From Batkoa obscura (lineage: Eukaryota > Entomophthoromycota > Entomophthoromycetes > Entomophthorales > Batkoaceae), in assembly GCA_030770535.1 (NCBI GenBank), contig JASVEC010000001.1, forward strand, positions 2,170,001 through 2,234,000: a stretch of DNA of 64,000 nt. Direction: 5' to 3'. The notes beneath the pieces are model-generated. The model saw only the letters and a program-made list of their open reading frames with translations, made no database searches and was not told the origin of the DNA. Position numbers and translations under genes: made by a program. Positions 53,871 to 64,000 of the stretch are shown one piece after another. Position 1 is the first letter of the stretch. Every line of letters starts with the position of its first letter.

Positions 53871-56608
53871 ATGGATAAATTTACACCAAAGGATTTATTA
53901 TCTCCTTCATTATCAGAAGAACTTGTAGATTCTAATGATAAGGGATTAGCTTCTCCTTTCTTTACTTACCAATTAAATAAATCTATTCAATCCGTAAGAT
54001 TTATAATTGATTTATATAGCTTAACAAGGCTAATAGTATTTTTTTTAGGAAAATGCTAAATTGTTTGCCCATCATCAATTTGATCAAACTAGTAAACTTA
54101 AGCCTGAAGATTTTCGTAGTTTAAGTAGTGAAGTTTTAGAGAAATTATCAGAAAATTTTGCAAAAACTAGTTTACAGGGTAATATTTATCTTTTTAACTT
54201 AAACTGATCAAAATTAACAATCACAAAACCTTTCTATAGAAAATCAACTTCAAGAAGAATTAACCGAATTATTAAATACTTTAAAGAAATGTTGTCAACT
54301 TCGTCAAAAACATATCAATGCTTCTTTACAAAATATCAACGATGGTCCTCAAAATAAAGAGGATTGGGAAATTTATCCACCTCCACCTCCACCTCATTGG
54401 TCTCCAAAAGATAACCCTTCTTCTCATCCTGATAATCGATTTCGTTTTGAAGATTGCAAAATTCCTGAAGAATGTTCGGTAAGGATTATGATCTATTATT
54501 ATAAAATAGTTATTAATACTTTTTATAATAGAAGGTATTTGGTATGGATGATGCAGGCCTTTATAGAGTTTATAATTCTCAAGAAGGTAAAAAATAGAAA
54601 AAAGTATATTATAATTTAATACTAATATTTTTAATCAACTAGATCTTGAAAATGGAAAATATCTATATGAAGTTCCCAGTATCAAAGAACATTTTTCAGA
54701 CTTGGAATTTATATTACAAATTATATCCGATGGACCAACTAAATCATTTGCTTATCGTCGTATTCGTTATTTGGAATCTAAATTTCAATTATATTCTTTA
54801 TTAAATGAATATCAAGAATTAGCTGCATCAAAGGTAATTTGATTTTAAATTATTTTATTATTTGTAATAAATAAACTTTGCTTTAGGGTGTACCTCATCG
54901 TGATTTTTATAATGTACGTAAAGTAGATACTCATATTCATCATTCTGCTTGTATGAATCAAAAACATTTATTACGTTTTATCAAAGCTAAATTAAAGAAA
55001 TGCCCAGATGTAAGTATCATTTTATTGGTTTTATTATAAAAATTCTAATTTAATTAGGATGTAGTTATCTTCCGTGATAACAAGCATTTGACTTTAGCCC
55101 AAGTATTTGAATCACTCAATTTAACTTCCTATGATTTAAGTATTGATACTTTAGATATGCATGTAAACATAATATATTTTATTTATATGTATAAATGATT
55201 GATACTTTTTTAGGCTCATAAAGATTCTTTCCATCGATTCGATAAATTTAATTTAAAATATAATCCAATTGGAGAATCACGTCTTAGAGAAATTTTCTTA
55301 AAAACTGACAATTATGTTAAAGGAAAATATTTGGCTGAACTTACTAAGGAAGTAGTTAACGATCTTGAATCTAGTAAATATCAAATGGCTGAATACCGTT
55401 TATCAATTTATGGAAGAACAGCAGATGAATGGGATAAACTTGCAGAGTGGGTAATTGATAATGAATTAGTATTTCATAATGTACGTTGGTTAATTCAATT
55501 ACCAAGACTATATAATGTATATCATTCTTCTGGAAATGTACAAAATTTTGAAGACGTAATTCGAAATGTATTTAAACCTTTATACGAAGTAACTCAAAAT
55601 CCAAAGTCTCATCCAAAACTTCATGTATTTTTACAAAGGGTAGTAGGATTCGATAGTGTAGATGATGAAAGTAAACCAGAGAGAAGAATTCATCACAAAT
55701 TTCCATTACCTAAACAATGGGATACTAGACATAATCCACCTTATTCTTATTATATTTATTTTATGTATGCTAATTTAGTAAGTTTAAATCATTGGAGAAA
55801 AGATCGTAATTTCAATACCTTTATGCTACGTCCACATTCTGGTGAAGCTGGTGATACAGATCATTTAGCTTCTACCTTTTTAACTTCTTTTGGTATTAGT
55901 CATGGTATTTTATTACGCAAAGTACCAGTACTACAATATCTATTTTATTTGGAACAGATACCTATTCATATGTCACCATTAAGCAATAATGCTTTATTTT
56001 TAAATTATGAACGTAATCCATTCCATTCTTACTTCCAAAGAGGCCTAAATGTTAGTTTATCTACAGATGATCCTTTACAGTTTCATTTTACGAAAGAACC
56101 TTTAATTGAAGAATATTCTGTTGCAGCACAAATTTGGAAATTATCTCCAACAGATATGTGTGAAATATCAAGAAATTCTGTATTACAATCTGGATTTGAA
56201 TTAAATATTAAAAAACATTGGTTAGGTGAAAATTGTCATAAACCTGGTCCAATGGGCAATAATGTACAAAAAACAAATGTACCTGATATCAGAGTTTCCT
56301 ATCGTTATGAAACTTGGATGGATGAAGTTAACATGATTAAACATCAAGGTGTTATTAAATCTATGCCAGGCTCTGGAAGCTTAAATTCGCCTTTAACAGA
56401 TTTTAATTTAGGGATGCCTAAATTAAATTTAGATCATCATACAGGTAACTCAGGGTTAGCTAATCAACATAAATTTGCTCATCCCATTGAAGCCACCGCT
56501 GCTATGTTAGTACCTGGACTTATTAAATCCCCTAATATTGCTATTGCTCGTAAATTAGCTCAAGAAGATGGCATGGAAAACTTTAATGATGATGATTGTG
56601 AAATTTAA
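53871..56608 (+). CDS. AMD1: AMP deaminase
   Basis: About nine exons; the last (from about 55214) is long. The N-terminal region ([20 protein letters not shown]) is Ser-rich, followed by a Pro run ([11 protein letters not shown]). The catalytic TIM barrel begins at [20 protein letters not shown] with the zinc-binding His-x-His. Next come [36 protein letters not shown] and [19 protein letters not shown]. The family signature [20 protein letters not shown] contains the catalytic Asp pair. The length of about 750 residues is usual. The enzyme converts AMP to IMP in the cytosol and tunes the adenylate pool. The C-terminal tail after [11 protein letters not shown] is long and Ser/Gly/Asn-rich, as in fungal orthologues. 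Confidence 0.95.
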
Positions 56609-57715
56609 TTAATTTTGTAAAAAAATTATAGATTAAATAAAAATACATTGTAATAAAGAGTTATTTTGTATATTGAATAAAAACTTTTTGTATCAATTAC
56701 TATTAATTTTGATTACATTATTTGGTTGAAAGATTGTTAATTATGGTGATTTATATTTTTGTAAACTATTTAATTGAAAACTAAAAAATTAAATTTTATT
56801 TAATTTATAACTTTTAATATACAAGTTAACAAGCTACACTATAGTAATGCATCAAATAAATATAAATACAGAGAAGTCGCACACTTATAGTCAACAGCAT
56901 ATCTAATAAAAATAGAATTAATATCTCAACTTAAAAAGTTTTAAAAATATAAAGTTAAATATCATAGAGATTCCCAATTTCTTAATGTTTAAAAAATCAT
57001 TTTGTTTCATTTTAAATTTTACATTAATTTATAATCATTTTATGACTGTTATTAAATAGTTAGATAAAAAAACTTACCCTTAGCGGTATTGAGTTTGCTC
57101 AAGTATAAGTATCAACAAGAAGTTACACATTCATAGCAACAGAAATCCAATCTAATGAAAATAGAATTAATATCTCAACTTAAAAAAGTTATATAAAAAA
57201 TAAAAATATCATAGAGATTCCCAATTTCTTAATGTTTTAAAAAATCATTTTGTTTCATTTTGAATTTTACATTAATTTATAATCATTTTAAGCTGAAATT
57301 ACTATCAAAAAATAAAAATTACATTATTCTGTTCCATTTGGTGGGTATAAGCAGACTCCAGATTTGTATTGAAAGAAGTTGCAATTTATTCTCCAAATTA
57401 AACACATTATAGCTGACACATAAAGGCGATCTCATTGAAATTGGTTCATAAGCTCATATAAATTGGTATAGTCTCCCACACACCCCTCTCATTAAAACAA
57501 GTGTCTCAAGGACCAAATGGATGAATTAGAAACTTATCTTAATAGCTGCTGATATCAACAAAATTCACTTATCAGAATTTAATTTTAATATGATTATGGG
57601 ATTTGTTAATTTTTCAAAATTTCATCACTAAAATTCTATTTTGAATTTAAAACGGCTGAACGGGTTCGATTCCTGGGTTTACATACTAAGTTTACTCATC
57701 TGCTAAAAACTTGTA
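56609..57715. other. Gene-free stretch with direct repeat
   Basis: About 1.1 kb downstream of AMD1 containing a roughly 170-bp imperfect direct duplication, described separately, and no supported exon. A tRNA B-box-like GGTTCGATTCC at about 57664-57674 is not backed by a tRNA fold. Confidence 0.45.
56873..57290. repeat. Direct duplication of about 170 bp (two copies)
   Basis: Copy 1 (about 56873-57042) and copy 2 (about 57119-57290) share long blocks such as AGAATTAATATCTCAACTTA, ATCATAGAGATTCCCAATTT and ACATTAATTTATAATCATTT with scattered differences. Offset is about 248 bp. Confidence 0.8.
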
Positions 57716-58450
57716 TCAAAAACGGGCTGCCTCATTATCCAGCGTGATAAAATTCAGACTGGTGCTATTACTATCATCTTCATAAATATTATAAACTGTT
57801 GTTGTATTATTGATAATATTAATGTTATCTAACATGACAAAAAATTCAAAATATGGATCATGGGTATTACTATTTAGCAAATGTATCAAATGATTTAAAA
57901 ATACCAAATTCAATTGAATAAATATATTACTAATTTCTATTTAGCTGCTTCACTACTGTGAATTCGATTCTTGTAAACCATCTTGTAAACTTGCTCTTTA
58001 TTCAACTTGCTCCTAACAATCTTCTTAATTAACTTTTTCAAAAACAAAAGCCATTTCAACTCAGTGTCTGATACTTAACAGATATGATGTTAGTACGTTA
58101 TTACAATCTAAGTTTTTAACCAACAATAGCTATCTTTTTTCATATTTCTCCATAACTTTATTTAAATTTAACTTAAATGACTAAGTAAATATTGAATATT
58201 CATTCCCTTTCAATCCTATATAAGATTTAATTTCTTTGTACTTTCCCATTAATTTTAATGTCCGATTTATTGACTCATCTCTTCTGATTCTATGGTTGGG
58301 AAGCTTTTGTTGATCGAAAAATACTCTTTAGAAGTTTCGGTATTCTCTTGTAATTTGATGTCATCTTGATTATCTGATTTTTGAGTTTATATCTTTTCTA
58401 TTGATCGCTATCCTTTTCTTAGTTCAAATATTTCTTCTGAATACCCTAAA
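57716..58450 (-). pseudogene. Degraded partial copy of the GCP4 gene
   Basis: On the minus strand, DPYFEFFVMLDN, TTTVYNIYEDDS and LNFITLDN closely follow the DPYSEFFIMLDN, TATIYNIYEDDS and LNFIILDD of the GCP4 gene at 45.9 kb. Further upstream, FLKKLIKKIVRSKLN, QVYKMVYKNRIHSSE and then YFSINKSFPTIE match other GCP4 blocks in order. Stop codons and frame changes interrupt it. It covers only about residues 50-270 of the parent, with no start region and no C-terminal domains. The parent has no intron in this part, so a retrocopy and a DNA duplication cannot be told apart. Confidence 0.85.
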
Positions 58451-58804
58451 ATAATTAATAATTCATGATACATAGCTTAAATTTATTATCCACTAATCAA
58501 AAATAAAAGTTAAAAAACTGAATTTAGAAATTTTTAAGTAATGTTTAGATCTAAAAAAAATTATATAAAAATTGCAATTCAAATTTAAAATAAATTAAAG
58601 TTAAATATTGATTAATAAATCATTTTTATAATTAAAACTCTAAATCAATTGGCACGATATAAAGTAAGATAGAGCAAAAGCAACTTGTAAACACAACGGC
58701 TATAGTACCTTAAGATTTCGTAAATAAAGTTAACGTGACCTAAAAAAATTCAAATTGAACAAAAAATGATAAATACAAAAATCCATTCCCAATATTAAAA
58801 AAAT

Positions 58805-58898
58805 AGTTTATTGAGTCTAAGAATTTTACTAAGAATTTTTCCACTCAAATGGCGCTTAAAAGATGGAAAAAGAAATGAAGCCAAAAAAAACATCCCCA
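58805..58898 (+). mobile_element. MITE of the GGGGATGT family, copy 8
   Basis: The left terminus is worn (TAGTTTATTGAGTCTAAG). The core CACTCAAATGGCGCTTAAAA and the right end AAAAAACATCCCC are well kept. Confidence 0.7.
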
Positions 58899-58924
58899 AA
58901 TAGTAAATAATAAAATTAATGATA

Positions 58925-59027
58925 TGAGAGTGTTTTTTTTGACTTCATTATTTTTCCGTTTTTCAAGCGCTGTTTAAGCGGAAAATTCGTTAGTAAAATT
59001 CTTGAACACAAAAATACATCCTCATAT
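58925..59027 (-). mobile_element. MITE of the GGGGATGT family, copy 9
   Basis: Reverse orientation: GAGAGTGTTTTTTTTGACTT at the left, core CAAGCGCTGTTTAAGCGG and ACATCCTCATA at the right. Only 26 bp from copy 8, with which it is head-to-head. Confidence 0.75.
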
Positions 59028-59172
59028 TCTGTTTGCAGGACTTTACTAAATTTAATATATATAGTAAGGCAATAGAAACTTAAATTAATGAGTAATATTA
59101 GCTGTTATTTTTTTACTTCTTAAACACCTGGTTTTTATATTTTATATAATAATTAAAAAGTTTTTATAGTAT

Positions 59173-59268
59173 GGGGATGTGTTTTTTTATTTAAGAATTT
59201 TACTACAATCTTTCCACTCAAATAGCGCTTAAAAATGGAAAAATAATGGAACCAAAAAAAACAGCCCT
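59173..59268 (+). mobile_element. MITE of the GGGGATGT family, copy 10
   Basis: Starts GGGGATGTGTTTTTTT, has CTCAAATAGCGCTTAAAA and ends AACAGCCCT. Flanked by TAT on the left and GTATTA on the right, consistent with a TA-rich target. Confidence 0.8.
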
Positions 59269-59483
59269 GTATTATGATTAAAAGCTTTTTTAAATAAAAA
59301 AACTTATATTGAAGCTATTATTAAGCATCCCATACCAAGATTTAATAAGTCACATTATAATAATTATTTTGATAGTACCATGGGAAATGCAGTGTTGGCT
59401 TTGTGAAAGGATGCCTTTTGAACAAAGTGTAAGAAAAAGCATATAAAACAAATAGTTTAAGTTGCATCTTTCATCTATTATAT

Positions 59484-59583
59484 GGGGATGTATTTTTATA
59501 TTTAAGGATTCTATTAATAATTTTTCCGCTCAAATAGTACTTAGAGGATGGAAAAAGTAATGAAACCAAAAAAAACATCCCCA
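59484..59583 (+). mobile_element. MITE of the GGGGATGT family, copy 11 (best preserved ends)
   Basis: Starts GGGGATGTATTTTTAT and ends AAAAAAACATCCCC. Core CGCTCAAATAGTACTTAGAG. Both termini are nearly perfect inverted repeats. Confidence 0.85.
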
Positions 59584-59862
59584 ATACCTATAATATTTTA
59601 TCGCTTTATTTCAAAATACAAGTATTTTGAATTATTTGATTATCAAATCATCTTCACCTTTTAATAAAAATAATGGTTATTTAATTTACAAGTATGCTAT
59701 TTGTATTATGATATGGATTCATTATTTTCTTTTAAGCTATTATTTGAACAAACTTTTATATTATTCATCTCAACTTGAAAATTACAAAGTTTATACTTTT
59801 CAAATTTATGAATATTTTTTAGTTGAACTCTTTTCATGAAATATATTAGAACACTAGCAAAT

Positions 59863-59955
59863 AGGGCTGTTTTTTTTGGTTTCATTATTCTTCCATTTTT
59901 TAAACACTATCTAAGTGAAAGATTATAGTAAAATTTTTAAACAAGACACATCCCC
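59863..59955 (-). mobile_element. MITE of the GGGGATGT family, copy 12
   Basis: Reverse orientation: AGGGCTGTTTTTTTTGGTTT at the left, core AAACACTATCTAAGTG and GACACATCCCC at the right. Flanked by AAATAG on both sides (CAAATAG on the left, AAATAGAC on the right), a possible target-site duplication. Confidence 0.75.
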
Positions 59956-60315
59956 AAATAGACTATCATTTTCTTTGTTTCAAAATTTTATGTTACAAAA
60001 CCATCATCTTTTTCTATTTTATATAAACATAAAACTGGTTTTGTTCGTCGCTATTTAACGGTAAATAAAGTAACCTTAATACTATATACTGATCTTTTAA
60101 AAATATTTAATAATTGATAAAACTATTTACACATTAAAACCTTAATAAATTATAACTTCAATTTAAAAAGTAGTGAATGCCTACAAAAATTTTAAAATGT
60201 TTATTAATATATTTTAAAAATTATAAGCAATAATTTTAATTTAATGATGCACATCTATCCCTCTATTAGAGGCTCAAGGTGCCTTTTTATAATATATTAG
60301 ATTCGTTAGGTTAGT

Positions 60316-62431
<2,116 letters not shown>

Positions 62432-62594
62432 GATATAAATTTATCTCAAGAAAAAGAGAGAGTAGTCTAAATTCTAATTTTTGATTAAACTATGACTACT
62501 TTTTGGATTGTCTTATTTTATAATTTCCTATTTTTCGATTAGATCATAAATTCTTTGAAAAATTGCTAAGAATTGAGTTTTGGGGAAATTCAAA

Positions 62595-62642
62595 TTCTTG
62601 AAGTAGCAAATTAACTCACCTTTTTTCTAGAATCGCTCGACA
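62595..62642. promoter_or_regulatory. Probable heat-shock elements, proximal
   Basis: Two inverted nTTCnnGAAn units, TTCTTGAA at 62595-62602 and TTCTAGAA at 62635-62642, lie 164-211 bp upstream of the SSC1 start. Spacing and sequence match heat-shock-factor half-site pairs. Confidence 0.5.
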
Positions 62643-62804
62643 ATAATTTGCTTACAGTAGCTTGGGCTAAGTGGCTTTAATTTTAGATAGATTTTGCTTT
62701 AAAATAAAACCAATAAGAGTAAGAAATTTATTCTAATTAATGAGAAGGATTCGCTAATGAGCATCATTTTTCTCGGATTTCAAAATATCCTTAAAAGTAG
62801 TCAC

Positions 62805-62817
62805 TTCTAGAATTTTC
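62805..62817. promoter_or_regulatory. Probable three-unit heat-shock element, distal
   Basis: TTCTAGAATTTTC contains TTC-nn-GAA-nn-TTC, three perfectly phased half-sites, the minimal trimeric HSF site. It is 374 bp upstream of the SSC1 start. Confidence 0.5.
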
Positions 62818-63818
62818 TAATAGAATCTGATATGATTAAGTTTTGGTTAATTGATTATTACAAGCTATACTACTACTATTTATTAGCAACATCAGTACAG
62901 AAAAGGACACAAAATGAATACATTATAAAAGTATATAGAAATAGTAGTGATATACGATATAGAAAATTTAGATCAAAAATGTATTAAAATCATAACACTT
63001 AGTTATTTAGTTAAGGACTTTTTAGATGCTTTTGCTACATGATATTTTATTGGAAAGTATTGGCTGAGAAAGGAAGTCGTGGTGCGCAGTCTTATTCTAT
63101 TTTTAAAAGGAAAATATTTACAAAAGCTAAAATCAACTTATTTGAAAGCAAAATTTAAGAGGAGTCAACTTCCGATTAAATTTATCCCTATGGGCTAAGT
63201 CAACTATACTTGACCTACTATCAGGTTTGATAATGCTAAAGGTTGAAGAAATTGGTATATCCCAATAAATATATGGCTGTGTGTGACACTATTATATTTA
63301 TATCTATATTTATCTTTTAATCCATTATTCTTTTTTAGCTTAGTATTTAATTGAAGCAGAGTATGTTAACTAGACTCTTTTAAATAGATTATCCAAAGTA
63401 TATTTTAAGCTAAAAATCCTGCCCAAAAATTATATTTATTTAAGCAAAGACAATAAAATGACTTTAATTACATCTTTTAACTTTAATAGTTGATAAACAA
63501 GTAAAGTATTGTTATATCATGGTTATTGCTTGCTTAAGGGGTTTAATATTATATCTATCAAAGAAGTAAACTCACTGTTAGTTTTAAGGGATAAAAAGTT
63601 TAAATTAATTTGATTAAAAAGTTGGCATATTCCTTTATTAGCTAATAATTTGGTAGAAAAAAATCAAAATTTAAAAATCAATTCAAAAATTTAAAATAAT
63701 CAATTCAAAAATTTAAAAATAATCAATTCTAATGATTTGAGTTTATTTAGTTAATATTAAATATTTTAAGAATCCATTTGTACGTTTTTATAGGAAAAAT
63801 ACATAGTTTATACAAGAA
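62818..63818. other. Gene-free stretch at the right end
   Basis: About 1.0 kb, AT-rich. A short tandem (AATCAATTCAAAAATTTAAA, repeated with small changes, about 63660-63730) is the only structure noticed. No RNA gene. Confidence 0.4.
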
Positions 63819-63992
63819 ATGCTAAAAATCAAAAAAGAGCACTGGCCTAGGGTGCCTAAAATCCTCAAAGATGAAGTTCAAGGTCAAACATATAAAAGAG
63901 AAGAAAAGATAGGAGAGGTAATTAACACGTTATTAAAACTCAATCCTTTTAAAATGTTAAAAAGGGGGGATTCAGCAAATGCTATCGGGTGA
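63819..63992 (+). CDS. Small unrecognised ORF near the window edge
   Basis: An ATG-to-TGA frame of 58 codons (starts MLKIKKEHWPRVPKILKDEV). It is Lys/Glu-rich with a moderately unbiased composition for this AT-rich region. It could be the first exon of a gene extending beyond the window, or chance. No family recognised. Confidence 0.2.
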   Translation: MLKIKKEHWPRVPKILKDEVQGQTYKREEKIGEVINTLLKLNPFKMLKRGDSANAIG

Positions 63993-64000
63993 CTAATATT

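Larger units (their letters stand above)
58451..60315. other. MITE-rich intergenic stretch
   Basis: About 1.9 kb between the GCP4 pseudogene and the HSP70 stop. Five MITEs lie within 1.15 kb (58805-59955). No supported gene. Confidence 0.5.

Noticed and set aside
57655-57680. GGTTCGATTCC resembling a tRNA B box / T-loop
   Set aside because: The flanking bases do not pair into a T stem, no A box is found at the right distance, and no acceptor stem closes. Probably chance.

Overview
This is a very AT-rich eukaryotic nuclear window. Most genes are broken by many short introns (roughly 45-120 bp, GTAAGT/GTAATT-type donors, TAG/AAG acceptors), and the standard genetic code works throughout. The gene set is that of a fungus: Mediator Med7, a SWC4/DMAP1 homologue, LTV1, GH63 glucosidase I, a Met1/Met8 siroheme fusion, TRM8, VMA13, Hsp70 of the SSC1 type, AMP deaminase and gamma-tubulin complex GCP4. 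Secreted S1 (chymotrypsin-fold) proteases, an A20+AN1 zinc-finger protein and the low GC fit an early-diverging lineage, perhaps Zoopagomycota/Entomophthoromycotina. That placement is inference, not proof.

Layout. 1-4.8 kb: 3' end of an unknown gene, a hotdog thioesterase and a DUF2433-RRM protein. 6.3-17.1 kb: two inverted copies of a 1,208-bp pirin segment (identical wherever compared) enclose about 8.4 kb holding two S1 proteases, PGAP1/BST1 and an ISXO2/Merlin-type transposase ORF whose catalytic residues look lost. 17.5-40.1 kb: compact housekeeping DNA with MED7, siroheme synthase, LTV1, BET1, an A20/AN1 protein, SAF4/CCDC130, a mitochondrial carrier, YOS9/OS-9, RPS29, VMA13, a SAM-like/Rieske protein, TRM8, a WBP2-like PPxY protein and a secreted orphan. 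41.4-45.5 kb: repeat-rich, with a decayed Tc1/mariner-IS630 transposon preceded by a tandem array of helix-turn-helix-like units, a near-perfect 43-bp hairpin and three MITEs. 45.9-56.6 kb: GCP4, SWC4, MOGS and AMD1. 56.6-60.2 kb: a gene-free stretch with direct repeats, a GCP4 pseudogene and five MITEs. 60.3-62.4 kb: mitochondrial HSP70 with heat-shock elements upstream.

Pathway links. Three genes act on secretory cargo: PGAP1 (GPI-anchor remodelling), MOGS (N-glycan trimming) and YOS9 (glycan readout in ERAD). BET1 serves ER-Golgi fusion and VMA13 vacuolar acidification. SWC4 and MED7 act in transcription, and LTV1 and RPS29 in the 40S ribosome. There is no sign of operon-like logic. The most unusual structure is the combination of the inverted pirin repeat, a family of about 100-bp palindromic MITEs (12 copies, one exactly at a pirin-duplication edge) and two eroded transposase systems. 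No tRNA, rRNA or CRISPR array was recognised. Exon boundaries were read by eye from splice signals and frame continuity, so small errors are possible.
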